Origin: Paenibacillus aestuarii | Lineage (GTDB): Bacteria > Bacillota > Bacilli > Paenibacillales > NBRC-103111 | Direction of reading: 5' to 3' | Length of the DNA: 64,000 nucleotides | NCBI RefSeq assembly: GCF_027789125.1 | Contig: NZ_JAQFVF010000089.1 | Location: forward strand, 62,001 to 126,000 | In this document: in pieces, positions 8,651 to 18,656 of the stretch | How positions within the stretch are numbered: the first letter of the stretch is position 1 | Layout of the letters: each line of letters starts with the position of its first letter | Notes under the pieces: generated by a model | Seen by the model: only the letters and a program-made list of their open reading frames with translations | The model's database searches: none | What the model was told of the DNA's origin: nothing | Program-made: the position numbers and the translations under genes

Positions 8651-9532
8651 ATGGATCTCACCTATTTTCGAACGTTTCGCGAAGTCGCCCGCAGAAAAAG
8701 CTTCACCCGCGCTGCGGAAGAACTGGGCTATGCCCAATCCAGTGTGACGATGCAAATCCAGAAGCTGGAGCGCGAATACGGCGTTCCTCTGTTTGAACGA
8801 TTCGGCAGACAGCTGCGGCTGACCCCGCCTGGCGAAGGATTACTGAAGCTGGCTGTGCAGATGCTGGAGCTGTACGATCAATCCAAAGAGCGGATCGCCC
8901 AGCAAGTGAGCGGCACTTTGACCATTGGCACAATCGACTCCCTCGCGGCTTATTACTTGCCGCCTTTTTTGCAGCAGCTCAAATTGCTGTATCCCGGCTT
9001 AAACATTCAATTAATCGCTGACAATGAGTCTTCTTTGCTGGCAAAAGTCCAGGAAGGCGACTATGACATCGGCCTCCTGCTTGACCGTTACCCGGCGGAT
9101 ACATACCTGAACTGCATCCAGGTTCGAGATGAGCCGCTTGTGATCGTGGCGCCGGTTCACCATCCGCTCACCCAACTAGGCAGCGTGCAACTGGAGGATT
9201 TGCAACATAGCGAATTTATAGTGACTGAAGGCAGCTGTCTATACCGCAATATGTTTGAAAAAGTGTTAAAAGACCACGGCATCGTCTTCCGCATCGGCTT
9301 TGAGCTCGGCAACCTCGAGACCATCAAGCACTGCGTCATGACTGGGCTGGGTATCGCCCTTCTGCCCCGCATTGCCGTAGAAACCGAGCTTGCGCTAGGC
9401 AAGCTGGCCGTCATCCCGTTCAGCCATCCAGAGCTGCGGTTCGATTTGCAGCTGCTCCTCCATCCCAAAAAATGGATGTCGCAGCCTTTGGACGCTTTTA
9501 TCAGCATGCTGACCGATGGTAAGACCAGCTGA
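8651..9532 (+). CDS. LysR-family transcriptional regulator
   Basis: This 293-residue protein has the standard LysR layout: an N-terminal winged helix-turn-helix (helices near residues 17-36, with FTRAAEELGYAQSSVT) and a C-terminal periplasmic-binding-like effector domain beginning near residue 90 (GTLTIGTIDSLAAYYLPPFL). It is transcribed away from the DapA-family/ridA pair across a 125-bp region holding two palindromes, so it most likely controls that operon and itself. AGGATC precedes the ATG. The co-inducer cannot be predicted. Confidence 0.92.
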   Translation: MDLTYFRTFREVARRKSFTRAAEELGYAQSSVTMQIQKLEREYGVPLFERFGRQLRLTPPGEGLLKLAVQMLELYDQSKERIAQQVSGTLTIGTIDSLAAYYLPPFLQQLKLLYPGLNIQLIADNESSLLAKVQEGDYDIGLLLDRYPADTYLNCIQVRDEPLVIVAPVHHPLTQLGSVQLEDLQHSEFIVTEGSCLYRNMFEKVLKDHGIVFRIGFELGNLETIKHCVMTGLGIALLPRIAVETELALGKLAVIPFSHPELRFDLQLLLHPKKWMSQPLDAFISMLTDGKTS

Positions 9533-9622
9533 CTTCCCGCGCATGTAACGTGTGTATTTCGTTCTAGATTGACAGTACAATGTCTATGCTACCACTGCGT
9601 TTAAATTCTAATCAACAAACAA

Positions 9623-9652
9623 AAAAGCCCACTTATCAGCAAGTGGGCTTCT
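9623..9652 (-). terminator. Terminator of the pyr operon
   Basis: On the minus strand AAGCCCACTT and AAGTGGGCTT pair around a six-base loop and are followed by a T-run. It lies directly after the pyrE stop. Confidence 0.9.
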
Positions 9653-9658
9653 TCTATG

Positions 9659-10300
9659 TTACAAACCGTAAGCAGCAGGGTTTCCTCTCCAAGAGCGGAG
9701 CAGATCCAAGTCTTCGGACTTGATCGCTCCTTTTTCCAAGGCCACTTCCAGCAGTGTCGAATAATTGGACAGCGTGTGCAGCGGCATATTCTCCGCTTCG
9801 AACGCCTGCGCAGCTTTATCCAGCTGGTAGGAGAAAATGGCGAGCACGCCAAGCGGCGTCGCGCCGGCATCTTTCACAGCCAAGGCTGCCTTAAGCGAGC
9901 TTCCCCCCGTCGAAATCAGGTCCTCGATCACGATGACCTTCTGCCCTGGCTTCACAGAACCTTCGATCAAGTTCTCTTTGCCATGGCCTTTGGCCTTATC
10001 GCGGATATAAATCATCGGCAGACCCAGCTTCTGCGCGACCCAAGCCGCATGCGGAATGCCTGCTGTCGCCGTTCCCGCGACCACTTCGGTGTCCGGGAAC
10101 TTCTCCTTGATGAGAGCGGCAAAGCCGTCCGCAATCGCTTCGCGAATCGCCGGATGCGACATCGTCAGGCGGTTATCGCAATAAATCGGCGATTTCAAGC
10201 CGGATGTCCAGGTGAAAGGCTGATGCGGGCGCAGCGCTACCGCTTCAATATCTAATAAAGATGCAGCAATCTGCTGCGCAATCGTTTCGAGTTGGCTCAT
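9659..10300 (-). CDS. pyrE: Orotate phosphoribosyltransferase
   Basis: PyrE joins orotate to PRPP to give orotidine 5'-phosphate, the fifth step of UMP synthesis. The 213-residue length is normal for Bacillales. The PRPP-binding loop is clear (VIVIEDLISTGGSS, near residues 121-134), and the N-terminal half contains the orotate-side pattern TSGLKSPIYCDNR. A catalytic-loop lysine/histidine segment (KAKGHGKEN) is present near residue 105. It is the last gene of the operon, 30 nt after pyrF, and is followed at once by a strong terminator. Confidence 0.96.
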   Translation of the reverse strand: MSQLETIAQQIAASLLDIEAVALRPHQPFTWTSGLKSPIYCDNRLTMSHPAIREAIADGFAALIKEKFPDTEVVAGTATAGIPHAAWVAQKLGLPMIYIRDKAKGHGKENLIEGSVKPGQKVIVIEDLISTGGSSLKAALAVKDAGATPLGVLAIFSYQLDKAAQAFEAENMPLHTLSNYSTLLEVALEKGAIKSEDLDLLRSWRGNPAAYGL

Positions 10301-10330
10301 CTGAAGTTGCTCCGTTCTTCCTCTTGATTT

Positions 10331-11071
10331 CTATACAATCGAATCAATAATCGATTCAATCGCCGCGCGAGGGTCAGCGGCTCCCGTGATCGGACGCCCG
10401 ATGACGACGTAGTCCGTCTTCTGGGCGAACGCTTCAGCCGGCGTCATGACGCGCGTCTGGTCCCCGACATCCGCACCTGCAGGGCGGATGCCCGGCGTGA
10501 CGGTGACGAAGGCGTCACCGCACGCCGCTTTGATCTGCGTCACTTCCAGCGGTGACGCGACAACACCCTGCAGCCCGGCGTCAAGCGCCAAGCGGGCATA
10601 GCGGATCACGGCCTGCTCGACCGAGCCTGGCAGGCCGATCTCTGCATTCAGCACCTGCTGCGAGGTGCTGGTCAGCTGCGTAACGCCGATCACGATCGGG
10701 CGTTGCGCGCCTGGCGCCATGGCCTTGTCGACACCTTCCATGGCCGCCGACATCATGTGCTTGCCGCCAGCGGCGTGCACATTGAACACATCAACCCCAA
10801 GGCGGGTAACGCTCTCCGCTCCGCCTTTGACAGTGTTCGGGATGTCGTGCATCTTGACATCCAGGAACACTTTGTAGCCGCGGTCTTTCAGACTGGCTAC
10901 GAAGCCCGGGCCTGCCGCATAGAACAGCTGCATGCCCACTTTCATATAGCACGGAATGCCTTCGAGCTGCTTGAGCAGCCCTTCAGCTTGTTCCGCATTC
11001 GCATAATCCAGGGCGACCATAATCCGCCCGGCGATATCATTTCGCGTTAACACTGCCACGTCCGTCACCAT
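10331..11071 (-). CDS. pyrF: Orotidine 5'-phosphate decarboxylase
   Basis: PyrF decarboxylates OMP to UMP, the last step of de novo pyrimidine synthesis. The 246-residue barrel shows the charged catalytic network: lysine in YMKVGMQLF (near 44) and the DVKMHDIP motif (near 71-78). The late GDQTRVMTP and VIGRPITGA segments form the phosphate-binding end. The first ATG is only 3 nt after the carB stop (TAAGGGATG), so translation is probably coupled; a GTG four codons on is an alternative start. In the classical Bacillus operon pyrK and pyrD stand between carB and pyrF, but there is no room for them here. Confidence 0.95.
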   Translation of the reverse strand: MVTDVAVLTRNDIAGRIMVALDYANAEQAEGLLKQLEGIPCYMKVGMQLFYAAGPGFVASLKDRGYKVFLDVKMHDIPNTVKGGAESVTRLGVDVFNVHAAGGKHMMSAAMEGVDKAMAPGAQRPIVIGVTQLTSTSQQVLNAEIGLPGSVEQAVIRYARLALDAGLQGVVASPLEVTQIKAACGDAFVTVTPGIRPAGADVGDQTRVMTPAEAFAQKTDYVVIGRPITGAADPRAAIESIIDSIV

Positions 11072-11074
11072 CCC

Positions 11075-14000
11075 TTACGCGTAAACCGGCATCGAACGGG
11101 AGGAGAAGTTGATGGATTCGAGCATGTTGACCAAAGCTCTGACCGTATCCAGCGATGTCATACAAACGACACCGTTCTCTACCGCTTCACGGCGGATGCG
11201 GAACCCGTCGCGCTCAGGCGTTTTGCCTTTGGTCAGTGTATTGACGACGAATTGCGCTTCTCCACCGCGAATCAGATCCAGGATATTCGGAGAGCCTTCG
11301 CTCAGCTTGTTCACGGTTTTCACAGGCAAGCCCGCTTCTTCCAGTGCCGTCGCTGTTCCGCCAGTAGCAATGATTTTATAGCCTAAGCGGTAGAAACCTT
11401 TCATGATTTCGATCGCTTCTTCTTTATCTTTATCGGAAACTGTCACGACAACCGAGCCAGCCGGTGGAATTTTCATTCCAGCGCCGATGAGACCTTTGTA
11501 CAGCGCTTTGGCAAAGTTCGTATCGCGGCCCATCACTTCACCCGTCGATTTCATTTCCGGACCGAGTGTTGTATCGACGCGGCGCAGTTTAGCGAAGGAG
11601 AATACCGGAACTTTTACCGATACATACTTATCTTCCGGCCACAATCCGCTTTGATAGCCCATGTCAGCCAATTTTTGTCCCATAATGACGCGGGTAGCGA
11701 CATTCGCCATCGGAATGTTCGTGACTTTGCTCAAGAACGGCACTGTTCTGGAGGAACGAGGGTTAACCTCGATGACATACACTTGATCGTTGTGAATAAC
11801 GAACTGGATGTTGACCAGACCGACTACGTTCAGTTCCAGACCGATTTTCGTCGTAATCTCAATAATTTGCTGTTTGATTGCATCGGACAGCGTTTGCGGC
11901 GGGTAGACGGCAATCGAGTCACCGGAGTGTACCCCTGCGCGTTCTACGTGCTCCATGATCCCTGGGATCAGCACCGTTTCCTTATCGCAGATCGCATCGA
12001 CTTCCACTTCTTTACCAAGCATGTAACGGTCAATCAGGACCGGATGCTCAGGGTTGATTTTCACTGCATACTCCATGTAGCTCAGCAATTCAGCATCGGA
12101 GTAGACGATTTCCATCGCGCGTCCGCCAAGGACATAAGATGGACGAACCAGTACCGGATAGCCGAATTGTGCAGCTGTTCCAACCGCTTGATCGACTGAA
12201 GTTACGGTGCCGCCTGGTGGTTGAGCAATGTTCAGCTTGCGCAGCAGCGCTTCGAATTTTTTCCGGTCTTCCGCTGCATCAATGCTCTCCAGATCGGAAC
12301 CGAGAATGCGTACGCCTGCTTTGGACAACGGAGCTGCCAGATTGATGGCGGTTTGACCACCGAACTGTACGATAACGCCGATCGGCTTCTCGCGTTCAAT
12401 CACGTTCATGACATCTTCGAAGAACAGCGGTTCGAAGTACAAACGATCGGATGTGTTAAAGTCGGTCGAAACCGTCTCCGGGTTATTGTTGATAATAACT
12501 GCTTCATAGCCTGCCGCTTGGATCGCCCATACAGCATGCACCGTGGAGTAGTCGAACTCGATACCTTGACCGATACGAATTGGACCGGAGCCAAGTACAA
12601 CGACTTTTTCTTTGCTCGTTTCTGTTACTTCATCTTCTTGCTCGTATGTGGAGTAGTAATATGGCGTCGAAGCTTCGAACTCCGCTGCACATGTATCTAC
12701 CATTTTATAAACAGGCTTGATGTTTTGCTCCAAACGCAAGGCGCGAACTTCAGCTTCTTTGGTGTAAGAAGCGGTGCCGGCCAATGTGCGGATCTCGGCA
12801 ATTGCCCGGTCCGTGAACCCTTTGCGCTTCGTTTCAAGCAGCAATTCCGGGGACAAGTCGCTGGCAGCAATAGTTTGCTCGAACTTGATCATGCCTTCCA
12901 ATTTGTTTAGGAACCACCAGTCGATCTTCGTCAAGCTCTGCAGCTGCTCTACCGTGTAGCCTCTGCGGTAAGCTTCAGCCAGCAGGAACAGGCGCTCATC
13001 GTCAGGCTTTTGCAAACGAAGCTCAAGCGTTTCTTGATCGAGCAGGTCCGTTTCTTTCAGGAAAAGGCGGTGTACACCGATCTCCAAGGAGCGGATCGCT
13101 TTATGAATCGACTCTTCGAACGTCCGGCCGATCGCCATGACTTCGCCTGTCGCTTTCATTTGTGTACCGAGCTTGCGGTTAGCCGCTGTAAATTTATCGA
13201 ACGGCCAACGTGGAATTTTGGAAACGATGTAGTCCAGCGTCGGCTCGAAGCAAGCATAAGTTTGTCCCGTAACTGGGTTGACGAGCTCATCAAGTGTATA
13301 ACCGATGGCGATTTTCGCCGCCATTTTGGCAATCGGATAGCCCGTTGCTTTGGAAGCGAGCGCTGAGGAACGGCTCACCCGCGGATTTACTTCAATGACA
13401 TAGTATTGGAAGCTGTGCGGATCGAGCGCGAACTGTACGTTACAGCCGCCTTCGATGTTCAGCGCGCGGATAATTTTCAGCGATGCCGAACGCAGCATTT
13501 GGTACTCGCGGTCCGACAACGTTTGGCTTGGCGCCACGACGATACTGTCGCCCGTATGCACGCCTACTGGGTCGAAGTTTTCCATGTTACATACAACGAT
13601 ACAGTTATCGTTGGCGTCGCGCATCACTTCATACTCGACTTCTTTCATGCCGGCGATGCTGCGCTCTACAAGACATTGGCCGATCGGGCTGTAACGCAGA
13701 CCGGATGCGACGATGTCCGTCAATTCTTCCATCGTGTTACAAATACCGCCGCCTGTGCCACCCAATGTGTAAGCAGGACGAACGATGATCGGGAAGCCGA
13801 TTTCCTGCGCGAATTCAATCGCTTGCGCAACCGTTGTAACGATCACGCTATCCGGAACTGGCTGCTCAAGCTCTCTCATCAGATCGCGGAACAAGTCGCG
13901 GTCTTCCGCTTTTTCGATCGCAGTCAATTGCGTACCGAGCAGCTTGACGTTCTCGCTTTCCAGTACGCCTGCGCGAGCCAATTCTACCGCCATGTTCAGG

Positions 14001-14284
14001 CCGGTTTGGCCGCCGAGCGTCGGCAGCAACCCGTCAGGGCGTTCCTGACGGATGATTTGTGTAACAAAGTCGAGTGTGATCGGCTCGATGTATACTTTGT
14101 CAGCCATGTTCGTGTCTGTCATAATCGTGGCTGGGTTGCTGTTGATCAATATAACTTCCATGCCCTCTTCTTTGAGCGCTTGGCAAGCTTGTGTACCTGC
14201 GTAGTCGAACTCCGCCGCTTGACCGATAACGATCGGGCCGGAGCCAATTACGAGAATCTTTTTGAGTGTATTATTTTTTGGCAT
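11075..14284 (-). CDS. carB: Carbamoyl-phosphate synthase large subunit
   Basis: The large subunit uses two ATP molecules, bicarbonate and ammonia from CarA to make carbamoyl phosphate for pyrimidines and arginine. The 1069 residues hold two homologous ATP-grasp halves, each beginning with a similar nucleotide-fold motif ([11 protein letters not shown] at 12-22 and [11 protein letters not shown] near 560) and containing GGQT elements. The MGS-like allosteric domain forms the C-terminal part from about residue 930. Its ATG lies inside the end of carA (14-bp overlap) after an internal AAGGAGG, a typical coupled arrangement for the two subunits. Confidence 0.97.
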   Translation of the reverse strand: MPKNNTLKKILVIGSGPIVIGQAAEFDYAGTQACQALKEEGMEVILINSNPATIMTDTNMADKVYIEPITLDFVTQIIRQERPDGLLPTLGGQTGLNMAVELARAGVLESENVKLLGTQLTAIEKAEDRDLFRDLMRELEQPVPDSVIVTTVAQAIEFAQEIGFPIIVRPAYTLGGTGGGICNTMEELTDIVASGLRYSPIGQCLVERSIAGMKEVEYEVMRDANDNCIVVCNMENFDPVGVHTGDSIVVAPSQTLSDREYQMLRSASLKIIRALNIEGGCNVQFALDPHSFQYYVIEVNPRVSRSSALASKATGYPIAKMAAKIAIGYTLDELVNPVTGQTYACFEPTLDYIVSKIPRWPFDKFTAANRKLGTQMKATGEVMAIGRTFEESIHKAIRSLEIGVHRLFLKETDLLDQETLELRLQKPDDERLFLLAEAYRRGYTVEQLQSLTKIDWWFLNKLEGMIKFEQTIAASDLSPELLLETKRKGFTDRAIAEIRTLAGTASYTKEAEVRALRLEQNIKPVYKMVDTCAAEFEASTPYYYSTYEQEDEVTETSKEKVVVLGSGPIRIGQGIEFDYSTVHAVWAIQAAGYEAVIINNNPETVSTDFNTSDRLYFEPLFFEDVMNVIEREKPIGVIVQFGGQTAINLAAPLSKAGVRILGSDLESIDAAEDRKKFEALLRKLNIAQPPGGTVTSVDQAVGTAAQFGYPVLVRPSYVLGGRAMEIVYSDAELLSYMEYAVKINPEHPVLIDRYMLGKEVEVDAICDKETVLIPGIMEHVERAGVHSGDSIAVYPPQTLSDAIKQQIIEITTKIGLELNVVGLVNIQFVIHNDQVYVIEVNPRSSRTVPFLSKVTNIPMANVATRVIMGQKLADMGYQSGLWPEDKYVSVKVPVFSFAKLRRVDTTLGPEMKSTGEVMGRDTNFAKALYKGLIGAGMKIPPAGSVVVTVSDKDKEEAIEIMKGFYRLGYKIIATGGTATALEEAGLPVKTVNKLSEGSPNILDLIRGGEAQFVVNTLTKGKTPERDGFRIRREAVENGVVCMTSLDTVRALVNMLESINFSSRSMPVYA

Positions 14285-15446
14285 ACTGCAGTTCCTCCTT
14301 CACAGATGTCGGCGCCGGGTTAGCCGCTTTCCATTGGGCCAGCATTTGCGCCTGACGCGGCTGTTGCGGGTTGTCTAGCTTATGTTTACGGATCATGGCA
14401 ATGAAGTCATCGAACAAGTAGCTGGAGTCAAAAGGCCCCGGAGCTGCTTCCGGATGGTATTGCACCGAAAATGCATCATATTTCTTATGTTTCAAACCTT
14501 CGATCGTACGGTCGTTGTTATTAATGTGCGTCACTTCAAGCTCGGTTCCGGCAACGGAATCTTCATTCACCGTGTAGCCATGGTTTTGCGAAGTGATGTA
14601 GCAGCGGCCGGAAATCAAGTCTTTCACCGGATGGTTGCCGCCGCGGTGGCCGAACTTCAGCTTCTCGGTATCTGCGCCGCAAGCGAGGGCAAACAGCTGG
14701 TGACCCAAGCAAATGCCGAAAATCGGGAATTCGCCGAGCAGCTCTTTCACCATTTGCACAGCGTGCGGAACATCTTTCGGATCCCCAGGGCCGTTGGACA
14801 GCAGCACGCCGTCTGGAGCCAGTCTGCGGATTTGCTCAGCCGTCGTATCCTGCGGGACAACGACAACGTCGCAGTCGCGTTTGCTCAGGTCGCGGATGAT
14901 ACCGCTTTTTGCACCGAAGTCGACGAGAACGATGCGCTCTTTATGGCCTGGCGCTCCGAATACGCTCTTCGTGGACACACGTGCAACTTGATCCGTCATC
15001 AGTGTGGAACCACCGAGCATTTCAGTCAGTTCAGCTATCGATTTATTGGAAGTTGTCAAAAGACCTTTCATCACGCCGTGGTGGCGGATTTTACGAGTCA
15101 ACATACGGGTGTCGATGCCGCTGATCCCGATGATGCCGTATTCCTTCAACAGGCTGCCCAGCGTGTATTGCGCTCTCCAGTTACTTGGAATTTCTTCGTG
15201 CTCGCGCACAACGAAACCGTGAATGAAAGGACGCACGGATTCGAAATCGTCGCGGATGACCCCATAGTTCCCGATCAGCGGATAAGTCATCGTTACGATT
15301 TGGCCGCAGTAAGAAGGATCGGAGAGCACCTCCTGATATCCTGTAATTCCTGTATTGAATACAACCTCACCGACGGAATCACCCTCACTCCCGAACGATT
15401 TGCCTGTGAATAGAGTGCCGTCTTCCAGCAACAATCTTGCCTGCAT
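14271..15446 (-). CDS. carA: Carbamoyl-phosphate synthase small (glutaminase) subunit
   Basis: CarA releases ammonia from glutamine and passes it to CarB. The 391-residue protein has the CPSase N-terminal domain ([17 protein letters not shown] at the start) and a class I glutamine amidotransferase domain with the nucleophile cysteine in FGICLGHQL (near 244) and the histidine and glutamate in QYHPEAAPG (near 331). AAGGAG is 10 nt from the ATG. Unlike other pyr genes it is preceded by a 149-bp gap holding ARG-box-like sites, so carAB may be controlled by arginine as well as by the pyr leader. Confidence 0.96.
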   Translation of the reverse strand: MQARLLLEDGTLFTGKSFGSEGDSVGEVVFNTGITGYQEVLSDPSYCGQIVTMTYPLIGNYGVIRDDFESVRPFIHGFVVREHEEIPSNWRAQYTLGSLLKEYGIIGISGIDTRMLTRKIRHHGVMKGLLTTSNKSIAELTEMLGGSTLMTDQVARVSTKSVFGAPGHKERIVLVDFGAKSGIIRDLSKRDCDVVVVPQDTTAEQIRRLAPDGVLLSNGPGDPKDVPHAVQMVKELLGEFPIFGICLGHQLFALACGADTEKLKFGHRGGNHPVKDLISGRCYITSQNHGYTVNEDSVAGTELEVTHINNNDRTIEGLKHKKYDAFSVQYHPEAAPGPFDSSYLFDDFIAMIRKHKLDNPQQPRQAQMLAQWKAANPAPTSVKEELQYAKK

Positions 15447-15512
15447 GTTCTTTCAACTCCTTCGCTATTGTCAAACGATTCGCATCCGAATCGATCATTC
15501 ATGCATAAGACA

Positions 15513-15546
15513 TGTATAATTAAATATCTTTCTGTATAAATATACA
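15513..15546 (-). promoter_or_regulatory. Tandem ARG-box-like operators upstream of carA
   Basis: The minus strand has TGTATATTTATACA (15533-15546), a full match to the arginine-repressor core TGNATWWWWATNCA as I recall it. A weaker copy, TATTTAATTATACA, lies at 15513-15526, with centres 20 bp apart as in paired ARG boxes. A third weaker dyad (CGAATTTTCATTCG) adjoins at 15547-15560. The site lies in the pyrC-carA gap. ArgR/AhrC binding is inference. Confidence 0.55.
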
Positions 15547-15595
15547 CGAATTTTCATTCGCCGTATAGATGTTTTCTTCTCGTTTTATGGCGTTA

Positions 15596-16879
15596 TTATG
15601 ACCAAACGACTTTGCCGGAGGCCATCGTCACCACGGGCCACCCTTGCAGCTTCCAACCGATGAACGGTGTATTCTTGCTGCGGGATACGATCTCTTCCTT
15701 CAGCACTTCGCGCTCTGTATCCAGATCGACAATCGTCAGATCCGCCGCGCTGCCTTCAGCCAATGTTCCGTATGGCAGTCCGAATACTTCAGCCGGCTTC
15801 TGCGTCATGCGGTTGATCAGGAAGCCGAGCGTCCACTTGCCGGTTTTTACGAATTTCGTATACAGCAGCGGGAACGCTGTCTCAAAACCGAGAATGCCGA
15901 ATGGCGCCAAGTGCATCCCCTTCTCCTTCTCTTCTTCGCTGTGCGGTGCATGATCCGTCACGATGATGTCGATGGTGCCGTCTTCCAGTGCCTCGATCAC
16001 GGCTTCCACATCGCGCGGCGTACGCAGCGGCGGGTTCATCTTCCAGTTTGCATCCATGCCTGGAATATCTTCATCCGAGAGGACGAGGTGATGCGGGCAA
16101 ACCTCTGCAGTTACTTTTATGCCGAACTGTTTCGCATGGCGGATCAGGCGAACCGATTGCTCGGTGCTGACGTGGCAGACGTGGTAGTGCACGCCAGTCG
16201 CTTCGGCCAGCAGCACATCGCGGCCGACGTGAATCGCTTCAGACTCGTTCGGGATACCCTTGAGTCCGTGCTTCTTGGCGAATGCGCCATCCGTCACCGG
16301 CGCGCCTTCAACGAGCGTGTTATCCTCGCAGTGCGCGATGATCGGCATGCCCATCGACGCGGCCAAGGCCATCGCATCTTTCATCATTTGCGCGCTTTGC
16401 ACGCCGACGCCGTCATCGGTGTAGCCGATAACGCCCGCTTCCTTCAGCGCGGCAAAATCCGTCAACTCGCGGCCCAGCTCGTTCTTCGTGATGCAGCCGT
16501 ACGGCAGCACGCGCACGACGCCTTCTGTTGCGGCTTTGTCCAATATGTAGTTGACCGTATCGACGGTGTCAATGACAGGTCTTGTATTCGGCATGCAGGC
16601 GATGGTCGTGAAGCCGCCTCTTGCTGCAGAGCGCGTGCCCGTTGCGATATTCTCTTTGTGCTCAAAGCCCGGCTCGCGCAGATGCACGTGCATATCGATG
16701 AAGCCCGGTGCCACGAGCTTGCCTGCTGCGTCAATCACTTCATGTCCGCTCGTATCTGGCAGGCTGCCGTCTACGGCATCAACAACTTGGGCAATCTTAT
16801 CATTCTCTATATAGAAGTGTTTTTTCGTTACTGTATTGTCGGCTGCAACCGTTTGTCCGTTTAAAATCCAGATTCCCAT
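15596..16879 (-). CDS. pyrC: Dihydroorotase
   Basis: PyrC closes carbamoyl aspartate to dihydroorotate, step three of UMP synthesis. The 427-residue zinc amidohydrolase has the metal-binding HVHLREP motif near residues 64-70, a further histidine region GMPIIAHCEDN near 180, and the catalytic aspartate in VTDHAPHS near 305. This is the class I dihydroorotase type usual in Bacillales. AGGGGG lies 9 nt before the ATG, and the gene starts 18 nt after pyrB. After it comes a gap of 149 bp before carA, the only large break inside the operon. Confidence 0.96.
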   Translation of the reverse strand: MGIWILNGQTVAADNTVTKKHFYIENDKIAQVVDAVDGSLPDTSGHEVIDAAGKLVAPGFIDMHVHLREPGFEHKENIATGTRSAARGGFTTIACMPNTRPVIDTVDTVNYILDKAATEGVVRVLPYGCITKNELGRELTDFAALKEAGVIGYTDDGVGVQSAQMMKDAMALAASMGMPIIAHCEDNTLVEGAPVTDGAFAKKHGLKGIPNESEAIHVGRDVLLAEATGVHYHVCHVSTEQSVRLIRHAKQFGIKVTAEVCPHHLVLSDEDIPGMDANWKMNPPLRTPRDVEAVIEALEDGTIDIIVTDHAPHSEEEKEKGMHLAPFGILGFETAFPLLYTKFVKTGKWTLGFLINRMTQKPAEVFGLPYGTLAEGSAADLTIVDLDTEREVLKEEIVSRSKNTPFIGWKLQGWPVVTMASGKVVWS

Positions 16880-16897
16880 CGTTCAAGTCCCCCTGTT

Positions 16898-17797
16898 TTA
16901 TGTTAAAGCTCTCTCGATGACCGCCATACGGACCGGTACACCATGAGCAATTTGTGTGAAAATTTTTGACTTTTCATGTTCAACCAACTCATCGTCCAGC
17001 TCGACATTGCGGTTAACCGGAGCCGGATGCATGATAATCGCGTGAGGGGCCATGCGGCTCGCCCGCTCCACTGTTAATCCATACTGCTCGCGATACTCCT
17101 CGGCAGAGCGGATAATACCTTTGTCGTGACGCTCCAACTGTACGCGCAGCATCATAACGACATCGGCCTTCAGAGCCTCATCGAAGGAGACATAAGGCGC
17201 ATATGCAGCCAACTCCGGAGCTTTCATGCTATCCGGTGCGCAGAACTGCACCTTCGCGCCGAGCGCCAGCAGCCCCCACAGGTTCGAGCGCGCCACTCGG
17301 CTGTGCAGAATGTCGCCGATGATGGAGACGGTCAAACCTTTGATTTCGCCGAACTGTTTGCGCATCGTGTAGAAGTCCAGCAGCGCCTGCGTCGGATGCT
17401 CGTTATTGCCGTCTCCAGCATTGATGAGCGGCACCTTGATTTTTTCCGCCAGCTCGGCCAGCACGCCGACCGGCTTCAAGCGGATGACACCTGCGTCGAT
17501 GCCCATCGATTCCAGCGTTCTGACCGTATCGTAGATCGACTCCCCTTTTTGCACGCTGGACTCTGCTGCGGAGAAATTAAGCACATCAGCGCCCAGACGC
17601 TTTTGCGCCAGCTCGAAGGAGAATCTTGTTCTTGTGCTGTTTTCAAAAAAGAGGTTGGAAACGAACTTGCCTTGCAGCTGATTCGTCACTTTGGCCGGGG
17701 ATTGCTCCCAGTAAGCGGCGCGGTCCAGGATGCTCATGATCTCCCCGCTGCTCAGTCCTTTCAGTCCCAAAAAGTGTTTCGTTGATGTATGCTCCAT
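16898..17797 (-). CDS. pyrB: Aspartate carbamoyltransferase catalytic subunit
   Basis: PyrB condenses carbamoyl phosphate and aspartate, the committed step. The 299-residue protein carries the carbamoyl-phosphate loop STRTR at 54-58, the HPTQALLD motif near 134, and the MHPAPVNR segment near the C-terminus. No pyrI regulatory subunit is present, as usual for Bacillales. ATG at 17797 is chosen because AGGAG from the end of pyrR lies 11 nt upstream; a GTG at 17809 overlapping the pyrR stop is an alternative. It follows pyrR directly, with no pyrP permease or second attenuator between them. Confidence 0.96.
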   Translation of the reverse strand: MEHTSTKHFLGLKGLSSGEIMSILDRAAYWEQSPAKVTNQLQGKFVSNLFFENSTRTRFSFELAQKRLGADVLNFSAAESSVQKGESIYDTVRTLESMGIDAGVIRLKPVGVLAELAEKIKVPLINAGDGNNEHPTQALLDFYTMRKQFGEIKGLTVSIIGDILHSRVARSNLWGLLALGAKVQFCAPDSMKAPELAAYAPYVSFDEALKADVVMMLRVQLERHDKGIIRSAEEYREQYGLTVERASRMAPHAIIMHPAPVNRNVELDDELVEHEKSKIFTQIAHGVPVRMAVIERALT

Positions 17798-17805
17798 CGT
17801 GCTCT

Positions 17806-18384
<579 letters not shown>

Positions 18385-18429
18385 TTAACTCATGCGCTGC
18401 ATGGTCGTCCGTAGCCTATAGCAACGACA

Positions 18430-18462
18430 AAAAACTCCTTGCCGGATTGTTGGCAAGGAGTT
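18430..18462 (-). terminator. pyr leader attenuator terminator
   Basis: On the minus strand ACTCCTTGCC pairs with GGCAAGGAGT across an eight-base loop, followed by a T-run. It lies between the PyrR-binding loop and pyrR and acts as the conditional terminator of the operon. Confidence 0.92.
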
Positions 18463-18602
18463 GTGTATGCATAAGGATAGAAAGCGGGCAGTCAGGATGC
18501 GCACATCCCTACAGCGTCATGTTCCAAAAGCTCGTTTCGGAACATCCCGTTTCATTCATCGGCTACCTTGCCAGCCTCTCTGGACTGTTTTTAAAGGTAC
18601 AT
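18463..18602 (-). promoter_or_regulatory. PyrR-binding loop and antiterminator of pyr leader
   Basis: The minus-strand leader contains the PyrR-recognition core CAGTCCAGAGAGGCTGGCAA (about 18568-18588). Its 3' arm GCTGGCAAGG can pair with CCTTGCCAAC of the terminator, matching 9 of 10 bases, so binding-loop folding and antitermination exclude each other. Two further hairpins (ATGTTCC/GGAACAT and GGATG/CATCC) lie between. Low UMP should favour antitermination; PyrR-UMP should favour termination. Confidence 0.93.
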
Positions 18603-18617
18603 ATTCAATTGTTTAGT

Positions 18618-18646
18618 ATTATGCCACTTTCGACAGGACATGTCAA
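18618..18646 (-). promoter_or_regulatory. Sigma-A promoter of pyr operon with 0A-like box
   Basis: TTGACA, a 17-nt spacer and CATAAT are read on the minus strand just upstream of the PyrR leader. The spacer contains TGTCGAA (18629-18635), exactly five bases from each hexamer, which matches the Spo0A-box consensus. Confidence 0.8.
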
Positions 18647-18656
18647 TACGTGATAG

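Noticed and set aside
13406-15413. Two long plus-strand frames (about 305 and 343 residues) opposite carA and carB
   Set aside because: Both lie opposite confidently identified genes and show no domain pattern.
15476-15493. CGATTCG-CATC-CGAATCG hairpin before carA as an attenuator
   Set aside because: There is no T-run after it and no PyrR-binding core nearby; it may be a minor structure in the carA leader.
15644-16864. 406-residue open frame on the plus strand opposite pyrC
   Set aside because: Same cause: an antisense shadow of a strongly biased gene, with no family features.
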